Source: Ficedula albicollis (lineage: Eukaryota; Chordata; Aves; Passeriformes; Muscicapidae). From it: a DNA stretch of 64,000 bases. The translations under genes and the position numbers were made by a program. The notes under the pieces were generated by a model. It saw only the letters and a program-made list of their open reading frames with translations. It was not told where the DNA came from and did no database searches. Location: the NCBI RefSeq assembly GCF_000247815.1, contig NC_021673.1, positions 124,001 to 188,000 on the forward strand, written 5' to 3'. This document shows positions 1 to 11,065 of this stretch, piece after piece. Position 1 is the first letter of the stretch, and each line of letters opens with the position of its first letter.

Positions 1-212
<212 letters not shown>

Positions 213-613
213 GTAAGTACTGCTCGGGGGCATCCCAGCCCCTCAAGCCTTGTCCCGAGTGGGAGGGGTCCCTCCTCACCCCTGAAGGTGGGGCGGTGGG
301 TGCGGAACGGGGGTGGCCTTGGTGCCTGTTCCCGGACCAGGATCACCTCTGAGGTCAAATGGGTGACTGCAAGCTCGTGTCCTTAGCAGATGCAGCTGAG
401 GAGCCAGTGGTCACGCTGCTTTAAAAGGTCTGTGTGGAGTTAGCTGAAATTAGGGTGTCAGCTTAAATCCTGGTTTAAAACCACTGCTCCAGGGCATGAG
501 GAGCAGGGGTTTTGGGACTCTGGGGAAAAGCTGCGGGATGGTACAGATGTGGGGGCTGAGAGGTAGGGAGGTAGGGATGAGAAATAGTCACCAAGTCACC
601 TTTGGCCACACAG
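213..613 (+). other. ASB10: ASB10 intron
   Basis: The interval lies between donor GTAAGT (213) and acceptor CACACAG (ending 613). No repeat or extra exon is evident. Confidence 0.75.
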
Positions 614-1118
614 GTGTGTCCGGCAGCTGCTGCAGTATGGTGCCAGTGTGAACAGCCAGACAGAGGAGGAGAATGACACAGCACTGCATGTGGCATCACG
701 GCTTGGCCTGGTAGAGCACGTCCAGCTGCTTCTGCACCACGGGGCTGAATTGGAGGTGAAGAACAAGGAGGGCCAAACGCCACTGAATGCTGCCTGTGCT
801 CAGCACCACCAGCCCCAGGACATGGACCGCTACTACCGCGTCTGCCAGCTGCTGGTGGAGAGCGGGGCCAGCATCAACGCTGCGGACCGGGAGCAGCAGC
901 GCCCGCTCCACCTGGCCTGCAAGAATGCCAATGCCCAAATCGCAGAGTTACTGCTGGCCCGCGGTGCCAACGTCAACGTCATGAACTATGGTGGCAGCAC
1001 AGCCCTGCACAACATCCTGCAAGTAGCTGCCTACAAGCTGGAGCATCACCCCGAGCTGGTGGTGCGAGCGCTGCTCAACCATGGCGCCGTGCGCGTCTGG
1101 CCGGGCTCCCTGCTCAAG
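614..1118 (+). CDS. ASB10: ASB10 exon with four to five ankyrin repeats
   Basis: The exon is 505 bp. It starts with the third base of a split Glu codon and ends on a full codon (CTC AAG) before GTGAGG at 1119. The product shows successive ankyrin repeats: LLQYGASVN; NDTALHVASRLGLVEHVQLL; GQTPLNAACAQ with an insert HHQPQDMDRYYR; RPLHLACKNANAQIAELL; and STALHNILQVAAYKLEHH. It ends in ALLNHGAVRVWPGSLLK, a segment typical of the ASB10/ASB18 type between the last ankyrin repeat and the SOCS box. In ASB proteins this stack recruits the substrate and, through its end, helps hold the SOCS box. There are no stops or frameshifts. The identification as an ASB gene is strong; the exact paralogue comes from synteny. 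Confidence 0.88.
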
Positions 1119-3031
1119 GTGAGGCCTCCAGAGGATTGTGCAGGGAGGGGAAGGCTGTGAGCATCGTCACAGCAGTGCTTGTTCCGTGGCAGCCTGCTCG
1201 CTCTTCTGCCCTGCTCTGCCCAGGGCCTGGCAAGGGAGAACTGGCATTATTAGTACGAGAATCCCTGCTGTTTCCTCCTGGGGTGTGTTTTGCTGTAGAA
1301 CTCTCCTGCTTCTGTCTGCTAAGGTGCGTGGACAGTACTCATCCAGTTTCCATAATTACTTGCTCTTGGTTCTTTTCCTCTGGAGGTGTTTTTTTCTTAA
1401 GGGCACACCCTCCAGCTCCTGCTGTCCCTGCAAGACACCAGCAGACAGAGGGTTAATTTCCTGTCTTAATTCCTGAGCAGTGCAATAATTACCCAGCCCG
1501 GAGATCAGCAGATTGCTCTCCCCTTTGGGAAAATACAGGAAAATCAACAATTAACACTAATTAATCTCCTATTAACGCCAGATAATGAGGATCACTGGTA
1601 CAGCCAGAATAGACTCTGACAGCTACTGCTGGCCTGGGCCATGGGGAGTGGCAGCCTGGAGCCAGGGAAATCTGCCTCTGTGCAGCTTTGCCAGGTGGGC
1701 TGTGCTCCAAAGCTGCCCTGTTGCTGGGTACATGGCGCTGGTGTGTCACCTGCACCTTCCTGAATGTGGGATGCACTAGAGATGTTGTACAAATACGTGT
1801 GAAGTTTTCTGGGGCTTTGTGCTGCCCTTGACATGGGAACAACACTGCTTTACACACAGCTACAGATGTCTGTGCAACCCTGCACCAAACAGGCACAATT
1901 CTACATCCCTGAGACCCTGGTGTGGCCCCTAACAGAGGCATAGTGTGTTGTGCTCTGGCTGATCACAAAATGAGTGCCAGTCCCTGCCCTTGAATGGCTC
2001 TAAGTACTGAAATGTGAGGTAAGGAGCCTAGAGTAAAGCAGAGTGTTAGTGCTTGTGAGCTGCTTGCAGCAGTGAAGCTGATGGAGATTATCACCCCAGC
2101 CATGTACAATGGTCCCCATGTCTGAGAAGCTGTGGGGGCCTGGCTGTGCTGAAGGCAGTCATGCTGTGCATGTTGAGTGGTGGCTCAGTCCTCTTTGCAA
2201 AGAAGGATGCTCTGGTGCTTCATGTCTGCAGTGGTTTTTCTCTCCTGGGTCAGCATGAGAGAAGGACAGGAGTTCACCAGATTTACCACATCTGGATTGA
2301 GCAGTACTTTAGGAGGTGACAGTGGGGCTTGAAGGATCTTGCCCAGTGATGATGATCACTTGCTCTTGATGCCTTAAGTTTTAGCTTTCATATTTTTCAG
2401 ACTCTGAACTGCATTGGTGTGTGACTTTGAACTCCATATAAAGTGTCACAAGTTCTCCTCCCAGCACAGTCGCACTAAACAATCCTTTTCCAGCCCAGAA
2501 CCAAGGGCACGCTGCAGCTTCAGCCCCAAGAACTGCAAACAGCAGCAAATTGAGGAGAGAATCTGGGAGGGTGGGAGTGCAGAACCTGGAGCTGGAATTG
2601 GACAATGAACCCAAATATGTGAATGTAAACGTTACAAATATGTAAACGTTATAAAAGTGTGAAAACTCGTGACCATCTCCGGTGGAGCCATGGCCGGGCT
2701 CTCGTACTGCCCAAGGTGTATCCTGTGAAGGCCTTTCAAGGTGTATCCTGTGAAGGCCTTTTCACAAGTCCCTGCTTTGTTCCTTTAACCCTGAGAGCCT
2801 CTAAACATCAACAGGAATTTTATCCTACAATATTCCACTGATGTATTTAACCCATTAATGTCATTACCTGCTCCATTAGTGGAATTGCTTGAGGCATTAA
2901 CGGAGCTATTTGATGGGTTCAGTGCTCCTCAGCAGCTTCCAAAACCCCAGCAGGAGCACACCAGAGCCACCTTCCCCCAGCTGTGGGCTGCACCCTGGCT
3001 CCTCCCTGAAGGCACGGCTCTCTCCCTGCAG
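1119..3031 (+). other. ASB10: ASB10 intron
   Basis: The interval lies between donor GTGAGG (1119) and acceptor CCCTGCAG (ending 3031). It is mostly unique sequence. A 25-bp perfect tandem duplication sits at 2713-2762 (copies at 2713 and 2738). A short AT-rich segment near 2615-2660 holds two copies of a GTAAACGTTA motif. I see no coding exon inside it. Confidence 0.7.
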
Positions 3032-3145
3032 GTGCTGCAGTCCTGCCACTCCTGCCCGCGCGCCATCGAGGCCCTGGTGAACAGCTACAGCCACGTGCGC
3101 GTCTCCGAGGACTGGGAGGCAGCAGTTCCAGCAGAGGTTGTGCAG
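3032..3145 (+). CDS. ASB10: ASB10 exon, linker between ankyrin repeats and SOCS box
   Basis: This is a 114-bp, phase 0-0 exon (38 codons) bounded by acceptor CTGCAG and donor GTAAGG. It reads VLQSCHSCPRAIEALVNSY, then a stretch with HVRVSEDW and AVPAEVVQ. The C-x-x-C-P-x-x-IE-x-L pattern is found at the same place in ASB10-like proteins, just before the SOCS box. It keeps the frame of the exons on both sides. Confidence 0.82.
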
Positions 3146-3345
3146 GTAAGGGAGAAGACATGAGGAACACATGGCCAGGCTCTGATGGGCTGCAGGGGCA
3201 GCTGGGCCTGGAGGGGGTTGGGCAGAGCTGGACTGGCCCTGGGGGTGGCAGGACACAGGGATGGTGCTGCTGGGGACAGGGAGGATGCTCCACATGAAGC
3301 AAGTGGATCTCTTTGCATGCCTCTGGTCCTTTCCTCTCTCTGCAG
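3146..3345 (+). other. ASB10: ASB10 last intron
   Basis: A short 200-bp intron between GTAAGG (3146) and TCTCTGCAG (ending 3345). Nothing else is recognised in it. Confidence 0.75.
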
Positions 3346-3531
3346 AAATACCCGTGTTTCTACCAGTCGCTGTTCTCCCTGGGGCACAGCCCTCGCTCTC
3401 TGCAGCACCTGGCTCGCTGCGCTCTCCGGACCCTGCTGGAGGGGCGGCTGCAGCTAGTCCTGTCCCAGCTACATCTGCCAAGGGCCCTGCACCAGTTCCT
3501 GCTGCTCGGCTTCGAGGATGTTCTCTACTAG
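3346..3531 (+). CDS. ASB10: ASB10 terminal exon with SOCS box
   Basis: The exon codes 61 residues and a TAG stop at 3529-3531. After KYPCFYQSLFSLGHSPRSLQ comes the SOCS box. Its BC-box is SLQHLARCALRTLL (the S/T-L-x-x-x-C-x-x-x-A pattern that binds elongin C). Next is a Cul5-box-like segment around LSQLHLPRAL. The protein ends FEDVLY. The box links the substrate-binding repeats to elongin B/C, Cullin-5 and Rbx2. About 304 residues of the protein lie in the window. As I recall, human ASB10 is about 465 residues, so the first third lies upstream. Confidence 0.87.
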   Translation, partial: KYPCFYQSLFSLGHSPRSLQHLARCALRTLLEGRLQLVLSQLHLPRALHQFLLLGFEDVLY

Positions 3532-3985
3532 GGGTGGCAGTTCCAGCCCAGCTGTGCCTTCCTGGGCAGATGTTCCATTCCTGCCCGTGCAGTCTGTGCT
3601 TTCCCACCACCCCCTTCCCCTCACCCCACTCCTGCCTGGCCACGTCAGCCCCTGTGCCAAGCCTGTTGCTGTGTCCCATTCCCAACCAGCCTTGTGTTCT
3701 GCATCATGCACCTCTTTTGGAGCATTCTGTTGGTCCATACTAACCCAGACAGACTCCAGACTAACAAAAGGAGGTATGGGAATTAGGGCATTTTGGGGTA
3801 CAAGGAGCAAAGACATTGCATGGATCACAGGATTAGTAGTAGGATATCAGTTTCCCTATTCCAAATCCAAATACTCTAGCCTGTACTAGGCAACTGGTGC
3901 CCTGGATGATTGCTGTGATTCTGTCTTTAGTCAGTTGCTTAGTCTGTACCCAAAGGTGTTTGGAATAAATCCTGTTCTTTATGCC
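3532..3985 (+). other. ASB10: ASB10 3' untranslated region
   Basis: The noncoding tail of the terminal exon runs from the stop codon to about 15-20 bases beyond the AATAAA signal. The exact cleavage site is inferred. Confidence 0.6.
3964..3969 (+). promoter_or_regulatory. ASB10: Poly(A) signal AATAAA for ASB10
   Basis: A canonical AATAAA lies 433 bases after the ASB10 stop, on the same strand, and T-rich sequence follows within 40 bases. It is the first canonical signal downstream of the stop. Confidence 0.6.
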
Positions 3986-6049
3986 TACCTGAGTGCCATT
4001 TCTACATTTTTTGGAGACTGTCCTGACAGAGCTCACCTGAGATGCCATGGGGAGAGGCACATGCACTCAGCTGTGCACCCACCTGCTTCTCAGAGGGAAA
4101 TGTGTGGTAGGTGTCCAGCCAAGTGCCTTTCACGGAGGAACCAAGTGTGGGTCACCCGAGCTCGGGCAGGGTGGCCGTGCTTGTGCAGCTCTGAGGGTGC
4201 ACTGCTCACTGCTGGCTGAGCAGGGACGAGCCCTGGGGACGCTGCTGCCCTGGGCAGGGGGCAGCCAGCACCCAGAGCTCTGTGCAGGGCCCCACACAGT
4301 GTCACCACACTCTTGACAAGGTAAAGGGAAATGTTTTATCCTGCGACTTCAAGACACGGTTGTAAAGAAAAGGAAGCACTATCTATCGTTTAATGATCGC
4401 TATAAGCAAACTTCATACTGCTTCTGGCTGAGACACCTTGAGCACCCCAGCTGTGTCTGGCAGGGGTACCCAGGGCAGCAGACTCTGGCTCCCTCCTCTC
4501 TGCACTCGCTCTGCCCAGCCCCTCTCCACAGCCACAGCAGCAGCAGCACTCTGCAAGGTGCAGCTCAGAGAACAGAGCTGTCTGACAGACCCATGGTGTT
4601 GCCTGCTCCTGCCTCTCTGGGCACAGGGGCTGTAGCTCTGTGCCCTCAGTTATGGCCATGCCCTGCTGCTCCGAGGAGCTGAGCCCAAAACCACCCTGAG
4701 AGGCTGATTGTGCTGCTCCTAATGTGCCACAGCAGGATGTACCAGGGTACCAGGGATGTGTTTGCGTGGTACAGGGCACACAAGGTGCCTGGAAAGCACT
4801 TGTGCCTGCCTTGGTGTAGGTACTATTGCATACAGAGGTGGTGTACCCAGCAAGGTTTGACTATGTGCTTTATGACACAGGGGCAGACAGGTGAGGGGCT
4901 GGCTTGAGGTGAACACAACGATCTGCAAAACTGGGATGAAGCATACAGGGAAGCCAAAGTTTTTAAAATACAGGGATGATGGCCTGCCCTCTCACCATGG
5001 ACCAGCAGTGCATTTACCTTGCACCAGTGTAGGAATGGAGTCTGAAATTACCTCCTTCCTGCTGGCTGAACTGACTTGTCTGCTCAGGGCATCTGTTTAG
5101 GTGATCAGGGCCAGTGATCTTGTCCCCAAAGTCTAAGCACCACTTTGGAGAGTTCATTTTTTGCCAGATGATGTCTGTGATTGAAGGAGGAACTGGAAGG
5201 TCTGCCCTTTTTGGTGCAGCACAGCCTGGAATTGCCTTAGCCTGACCTGGTGTCCTGGTTTGAAGGCAGCTGCAGAGCAGCACACCTGGACCATCCTTCT
5301 CTCCAACATTGTCCCCATGCCTGCAGTAACTTGTGCTCAGTAATGCATGCTCGGCCATTATAATATCTCCTTTAAACAGGGAAGGGTTGAATTGAAAACT
5401 TTGCTTTATTTTGTTACTGTTACTTGCCACTGTTAGGCTTATATCTGCTTCCTGGGTCTTGTTGGTTGCTTTTGCCAGCTCTAGGGCTGCTCTGCACTTG
5501 CTGATGGGGCAGCTCCAGCTCTTCCAGTGGGAAGAGGTGAACCCACAGCATCTGATTTCTGCAAATGTAGGGACAGATGGAGCTCTGGCACATCCTAGTC
5601 CTTCCTGGACAAAGGTGGTGTGGCCCAGACAGGCGCCTGCTGCAGCAAAGGGCCAGTGGTGGGGCTGCAGGTACATTTCCAGGGTTCCTCTCACAGCCAC
5701 CAGATTTTCAGACAGAGCATCCTAGCGTGCCTGGGAGAGTTGAAGTCAGGTGGGTGGCTGAGTGGAACAGGCCATCTCAGGCCACACATCTTCAGAAACT
5801 GAATTTTGTCTGTGCTCCTACTAAAACTGAAAGGGCATGGGTTCATTATGCATAAGGATATCACTTGGTAAGTGTCTTCAAGGAACGTGAGGCTGCTAGA
5901 AAAAAGGGACAACCTTTTACAGCATAACCAAGGAAAATGATGGGGAAAAAAACGAAACCAAATCAAACCAATCCACCAGAAAACTTCTGGGAGCTCCAGC
6001 TCTTTGGCAAACAGAAACAATCAGAAAGGTTCAGGCTAAGATGCAGGCT

Positions 6050-6280
6050 GAGTGCAAATGTTCTGACTTCAACTCAGTTATGCTAATTGATTAGCAATTG
6101 ATTTTCAAAACATTTACAATAACAGATTTTAAAAGATTTAATGTTCCAGAGCACATTCTGGCAATTTAACAAGCTTTGCTATTTTTCTCAGGTTTCTGAA
6201 GGGGAAATTCCTAATGCAGCTTTGGATGTACTTGTGAGGACAATTTTGCTAGGGAAATTTAACCATCCTGGGTGGGAGGG
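6050..6280. promoter_or_regulatory. AT-rich candidate regulatory element
   Basis: This AT-rich island contains the near-palindrome GCTAATTGATTAGC (6082-6095), followed at once by AATTGATT. These are overlapping homeodomain-type TAATTG/ATTAG cores. It also has several TTTAAAA and ATTTAAC stretches. It lacks recognisable transposon sequence. A conserved element is an inference. Confidence 0.35.
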
Positions 6281-7539
6281 CAGTGGTCTCCACTGAGAAC
6301 ATGGGGGTTGTCAGCACAGGGGCACGTGGTTCTGGTGTGTTTTTATCAGCTGCTGCAGGCACAGCAGCTGCTGGTCACTTCTGTGTCCTGGGTTTGCTGA
6401 GAATGTCTCAGGCTGGAGCTCCTGCTTCAGCATCCAGCTGAGTTTGTCAGCAGAGCAGCCATGGCAAGATGCACCCTGAGCACAGAGAGGTGAGAGTCCA
6501 CTGCTGCATTGCAGTGCAGCCACGCCAGTGCCGTGCTCTGGGAAAGTGCCATCCCAGTCCTAGACAGAAGGTTCCATCCCAGCTGCAACCACTGCACCCT
6601 GCTTTGACCCTCCCTGTACAGCCAAAGCCCAGACCATCCCTGGTATCCCCCTCTGACAGACAACCAGCACTCTCTGCAAGCTCCCCATCACCTGCTTGGC
6701 TCTCACTCGATTTTCCCTGTTCCTCAGTAAAGAGCATGAGAGGCCATCATGGGGGTTAACAGTAAGATACAGGCAAAGCAAGCAGAGAAAAGCTCTTTCC
6801 CAGGTCTGTCCCCACCCTGAGATGTAACCTGCTTCTTAGGTAGTTTTGAGTCAAAAAGGCATCATTGTATTTTTTTGGTTTCGGAGAGATTTTTTTTTTC
6901 TGCCATAAATTTGACCAGTCACTTTTTGGACCTGTGTGTATTAGAGCATTCTGGTGCCCTTGTGGCAAATAGAGAAGAATTGCACATTGTGTTGATCTCC
7001 TCCCTCTCTTTATCTTTCTGCTGTCACTGTCATGTTTCATTGGATGCCATGTAAGAATATATGGGCAACGGTTGTTTCTCTTCATCATATAATTTAAAAC
7101 TATACAGATCTGTGCTATTTCTCTCCTTATTTGGGCTGGAATTGTGTTCAGCTGTGCTGTTCCTGTGTGGGGAGCTGTCACCCAGCCCTGACTCCACAAG
7201 CAGGGTTTCCCTTTACCTGCTGCAGTGCGTCCCTCGGGGTGGAGGGAGGACAGCTGTGCACTGCACTGGGAATGGAGCTGTGCTGCGATGGTGTGGGGGC
7301 TGCTCTGCTGTGGACTTGAGATCCACACAAATGCTGAGGAGCCCTGGGTTCATATTTGATGTGATGTGACCATTTGCAGAGGCCAGGAGGAGGCCTGAGC
7401 AGCGATGCCCTCCCGTCTGTGTGGTCTGTGCTCCCCTGGCAGATGCTGCAACCTCGAATGTTTTTCAGACTTGTCACATCCATGATGCAGTCCCATTCTT
7501 GTCATACATTGCACCTTATACTTCAATGTAATCAAGCAG

Positions 7540-8330
7540 GCTGTTCATGAACCTGGTGTTTCCAGCGACCCAGATCTGGTTGTCTTGAACAAGTGTCACC
7601 TGTTACTTTTACTATCCCAACAATCCATTCCAGTAATTTTATCAGCAATTGTTCTTTATTTCTCCCTGATTGCTAATAGCATATAGCATTGATATGTGAA
7701 GACAATAAAGCTAAAAATACACCTGTCAAATGGCTGTGTAAGATAAGTCTCCTCAGTCACCAAGTTCTTTTGGAGCTGTTAATATTGAGGACACTAACTG
7801 CAGCACACAGCTAATTTTTCTTATTAGAATGCCATGCAGAACTTAGAGAAATGACTTACAGGTTTCTAAGCATGGCCCGTTTCTCTCATTGGCTCTATTA
7901 AACTTGTCAACTTATGAAAAAGTTACATATAATCATTTGAAAATACTTCTTTCAAATTGCATTAAATTGGGTTCTAGTTTTTACTAACTTACCCAGGACA
8001 GCCTTTAACTGTTTGTCTGTGATTGCTTGGGAGACATGTTGAACTAACTGCTGTGTAGTTTCATGGATATCCATGTGAACACATTTAAATACTGACAAGA
8101 CATTGGTATTTTTCCCCCTAGTAATCTTAAGTTCCCCAGTGTGCCATGACTTGTTATAAAGAAAAAAAATGGTTCAGTGAACTCATTAGCCAATTAAATA
8201 CACTTGGATGTAAGCTCTTCTCCTGCACATTATAAAAATTGTTACTTACACAGTTTAGTATCTTCCTTAATTACTGATGGAATAGAAAGTATTTCATTAC
8301 CACTGTAAAATATGAATATTGTACGTAGTT
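7540..8330. promoter_or_regulatory. AT-rich candidate regulatory stretch
   Basis: About 800 bases of low-GC unique sequence lie next to the GC-rich minisatellite. It has many TAAT, ATTA and AATTGC words and no long reading frame or known repeat. It lies about 7-8 kb upstream of the GBX1 GC-rich 5' region, so a distal element is possible. It could also be plain AT-rich intergenic DNA. Confidence 0.3.
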
Positions 8331-8419
8331 GTTTCAAATGCAAACAAGAAATATTTAGTGAGTTACTGGTTTCTGTTATGCAGAATGTGCTGCACGTGGA
8401 CACCTGGGGCAGGTGCCCA

Positions 8420-9332
8420 ATACCTGCAGCTCTGGGTTCCCTGTACAGCTCTGAGTTCCTGCTGCAGCTCTGCGTTCATACTGCAGCTCTGGGTTCATAC
8501 TGCAGCTCTGGGTTCCTGCTGCAGCTCTGGGGTCCCTGTGCAGCTCTGGGTTCCCTGTGCTGCTCTGGGTTCATACTGCAGCTCTGGGTTCCCTGTGCAG
8601 CTCTGGGTCCCTGTGCAGCTCTGGGTTCCCTCTGCACCTCTGGGTTCCCTCTGCACCTCTGGGTTCATACTGCAGCTCTGGGTTCCCTGTGCAGCTCTGG
8701 GTTCCTACTGCAGCTCTGGGTTCATACTGCAGCTCTGGGTTCCTGTTGCACCTCTGGGTTCCTGTGCAGCTCTGGGTTCCCTCTGCACTTCTGGGTTCCC
8801 TCTGCACCTCTGGGTTCATACTGCAGCTCTGGGTTCCCTGTGCAGCTCTGGGTTCCTGTGCAGCTATGGGTCCTTAATGCAGCTCTGGGTTCCCTGTGCA
8901 GCTCTGGGTTCCCTGTGCAGCTCTGGGTTCCCTGTGCAGCTCTGGGTTCCCTGTGCAGCTCTGGGTTCCCTGTGCAGCTCTGGGTTCCCTGTGCAGCTCT
9001 GGGTTCCCTGTGCAGCTCTGGGTTCCCTGTGCAGCTCTGGGTTCCCTGTGCAGCTCTGGGTTCCCTGTGCAGCTCTGGGTTCCTGTGCAGCTCTGGATTC
9101 CTGTGCAACTCTGGGTTCATACTGCAGCTCTGGGTTCATAATGCAGCTCTGGGTTCCCTGTGCAGCTCTGGGTTCCCTGTACAGCTCTGGGTTCCTGCTG
9201 CAGCTCTGGGGTCCCTGTGCAGCTCTGGGTTCCCTGTACAGCTCTGGGTTCATACTGCAGCTCTGGGTTCCCTGTGCAGCTCTGGGTTCATACTGCAGCT
9301 CCGGGTTCCCTGTGCAGCTCTGGGGTGGAGGT
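8420..9332 (+). repeat. 19-bp minisatellite, about 47 copies
   Basis: The tandem unit is CTCTGGGTTCCCTGTGCAG (19 bp). Variant units have TTCATACTGCAG, TTCCTGCTGCAG or TTCCCTCTGCAC ends, and some are 18 bp. A central block (about 8880-9080) is ten or more near-identical copies, while the flanks are mixed variants. The array opens long stop-free frames on both strands that are not genes. Confidence 0.95.
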
Positions 9333-10889
9333 TTCAGAAAGCTGGAGAGAACAGAGGGGGTCAGAGCAGCAGGAGCTGATGGGCTGCAGTGGCTGCTGGC
9401 GGTAGGAGCAGTGGAGATGAGGGGTGGGACAGACCAGGCTGCTCCTCGGAGTCCTGTGTGCAGCTGTGGGTGCCTGTTCTCCAGTTCAGGGGTCACAGGG
9501 CAGGAGGGGCTGAGAGCCCCTCCCAAAGATTGCCAGGGACCCCTTCATTGTTCCCTGACACCCACGGCTGGACCCTGCTGTGACTTCTTGCTCAACCTCC
9601 CTGCAGGGTTCATTCAGCACTGTCAGGCTCTCCGGGTGGCACTTGGAGGTAAAACCAGATCCAGTGGCTGCAAATTGAAGCTGTGCAAACACATATTAGA
9701 AATTAGGAATTTTTAATATCAAGGGCAATTAATCTTCTAGTTAATTGATTCTTAGAACAGGTTATCATGGTGGATATAGATTTCTTATCTCAGGGGTTAT
9801 TTTTAAATCACATGGGGATCTGCCCTAGCCCAGACCAAGGTTCATCTGCATGGTGCTCAGTCCAGTCCTAAAGAGATCAGGCTGATTAATTACAGATCTG
9901 TGAACCTTCACTGGGCTGCCACAAGCTGCTGTCACCACCGAGACTGTGTTTGGCCCCAGAATAAGTTCCAGTTTCTCTTCCCAGCGCTGCTAACTCCATT
10001 CACACCTCATTGACAGCTCTGACTTAACCTGAGTGTCCTTCATCGTGACCCCACTGGTCTGTATCGGTCTCATTACCTTCCTTGCTCCTTATGTGCTCCC
10101 TGCCCCCGTTTCTGAGAAAGACATTCTGAAATAAATGGGGATGCTGCTTTTATTAAGTTATTTAAATATTTGCTCTTATACCACTTCTCTCACAAACTTT
10201 AGCTTTGACACCTCAGCTGTTTGACAGCACCGAGCATGTTTCACTTGGGTGGGATGGACAGTGGCCAGGAGTTCCGAAGGACCCCAGGGCTGGGTGTGAC
10301 CCACAAAGGCAAACTTCATCCTTTCCCGGCACACGAGTGCCTCAGGGGTGCCCGATACCCCCGGCGCGACTCCCCCGAGGAGGCACCGCAAGGTGCCCTG
10401 ACTCGGGGCAGTAGGAGCCTCAGTGTCCACCCCAAGCTGTGACCCCACAGCTACACGGCCCCCCTGAGCTGCTCTGCCACTGCCCAGGGCTTCTGGTCCC
10501 TCTTTGTGAGGAGCACTACTCCAAACCCTCCTGCACTCGTGTTTCCACGCAGACGTGCTGCAGCAGATGCTGATGCTCCTGAGGTGCCACTTCCACGGCT
10601 GAACCCCGGGGAGCAGACCCCGTTTGCACTGGTGCTCTTTGGGCTGCCAGCCCCGCTCCGTTCTCTGGCTCATTGCCACGTGTCAGCAGCGTCACCTGCA
10701 GCTGCTGACCAGGGCCGGCTGCTTCAGGTTGCTAAAAGAATCACCAGCAAAGGTATCAACAAAAGCAGGTTTGCAATAACCGTGTAGTGGTAGCAGAAGA
10801 CAGCAAGAATGGTCAGAAGACAAGGAAATGACCAACAAAGGCCACTTCAAGGACCTGGAGCTGGAGAAACCTGAGCAGTGACAAAATAA

Positions 10890-11065
10890 TATCTTAACAT
10901 GGAAAAATTGCCTGAGCACCCCTCCTATGAGGAAAGGCTGAGGGAGCTGGAACTGTTCAGGATGGAGAAGGGAAGGAGCCAGGGGATCTCGTCAGTGTGG
11001 CTAAATAGCTGATTTTTCCACAGGGAGGGCACAAAGGCGATGGAGAGGGGCTGGTTTCGCTGGGG
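10890..11065 (+). mobile_element. CR1 LINE fragment (+)
   Basis: The segment around CACCCCTCCTATGAGGAAAG, then GGCTGAGGGAGCTGGAACTG, then GGGATCTCGTCAGTGTGGCT, matches the order I recall from the 3' untranslated part of chicken-repeat-1 LINEs in sense orientation. It is short, diverged and lacks the 3' end. Confidence 0.65.

Larger units (their letters stand above)
3986..8404. other. Intergenic, ASB10-GBX1 (part 1)
   Basis: No exon-like reading frame is supported here. From 4000 to 5800 it is ordinary moderately GC-rich unique sequence. Composition turns AT-rich between about 5880 and 8330. Two parts of that stretch, listed separately, resemble noncoding regulatory DNA. Confidence 0.6.

Noticed and set aside
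8312..9716. 465- and 355-codon frames with LWVPCAALGS-type repeats
   Set aside because: They are produced by the 19-bp minisatellite. Related open frames exist on the opposite strand.
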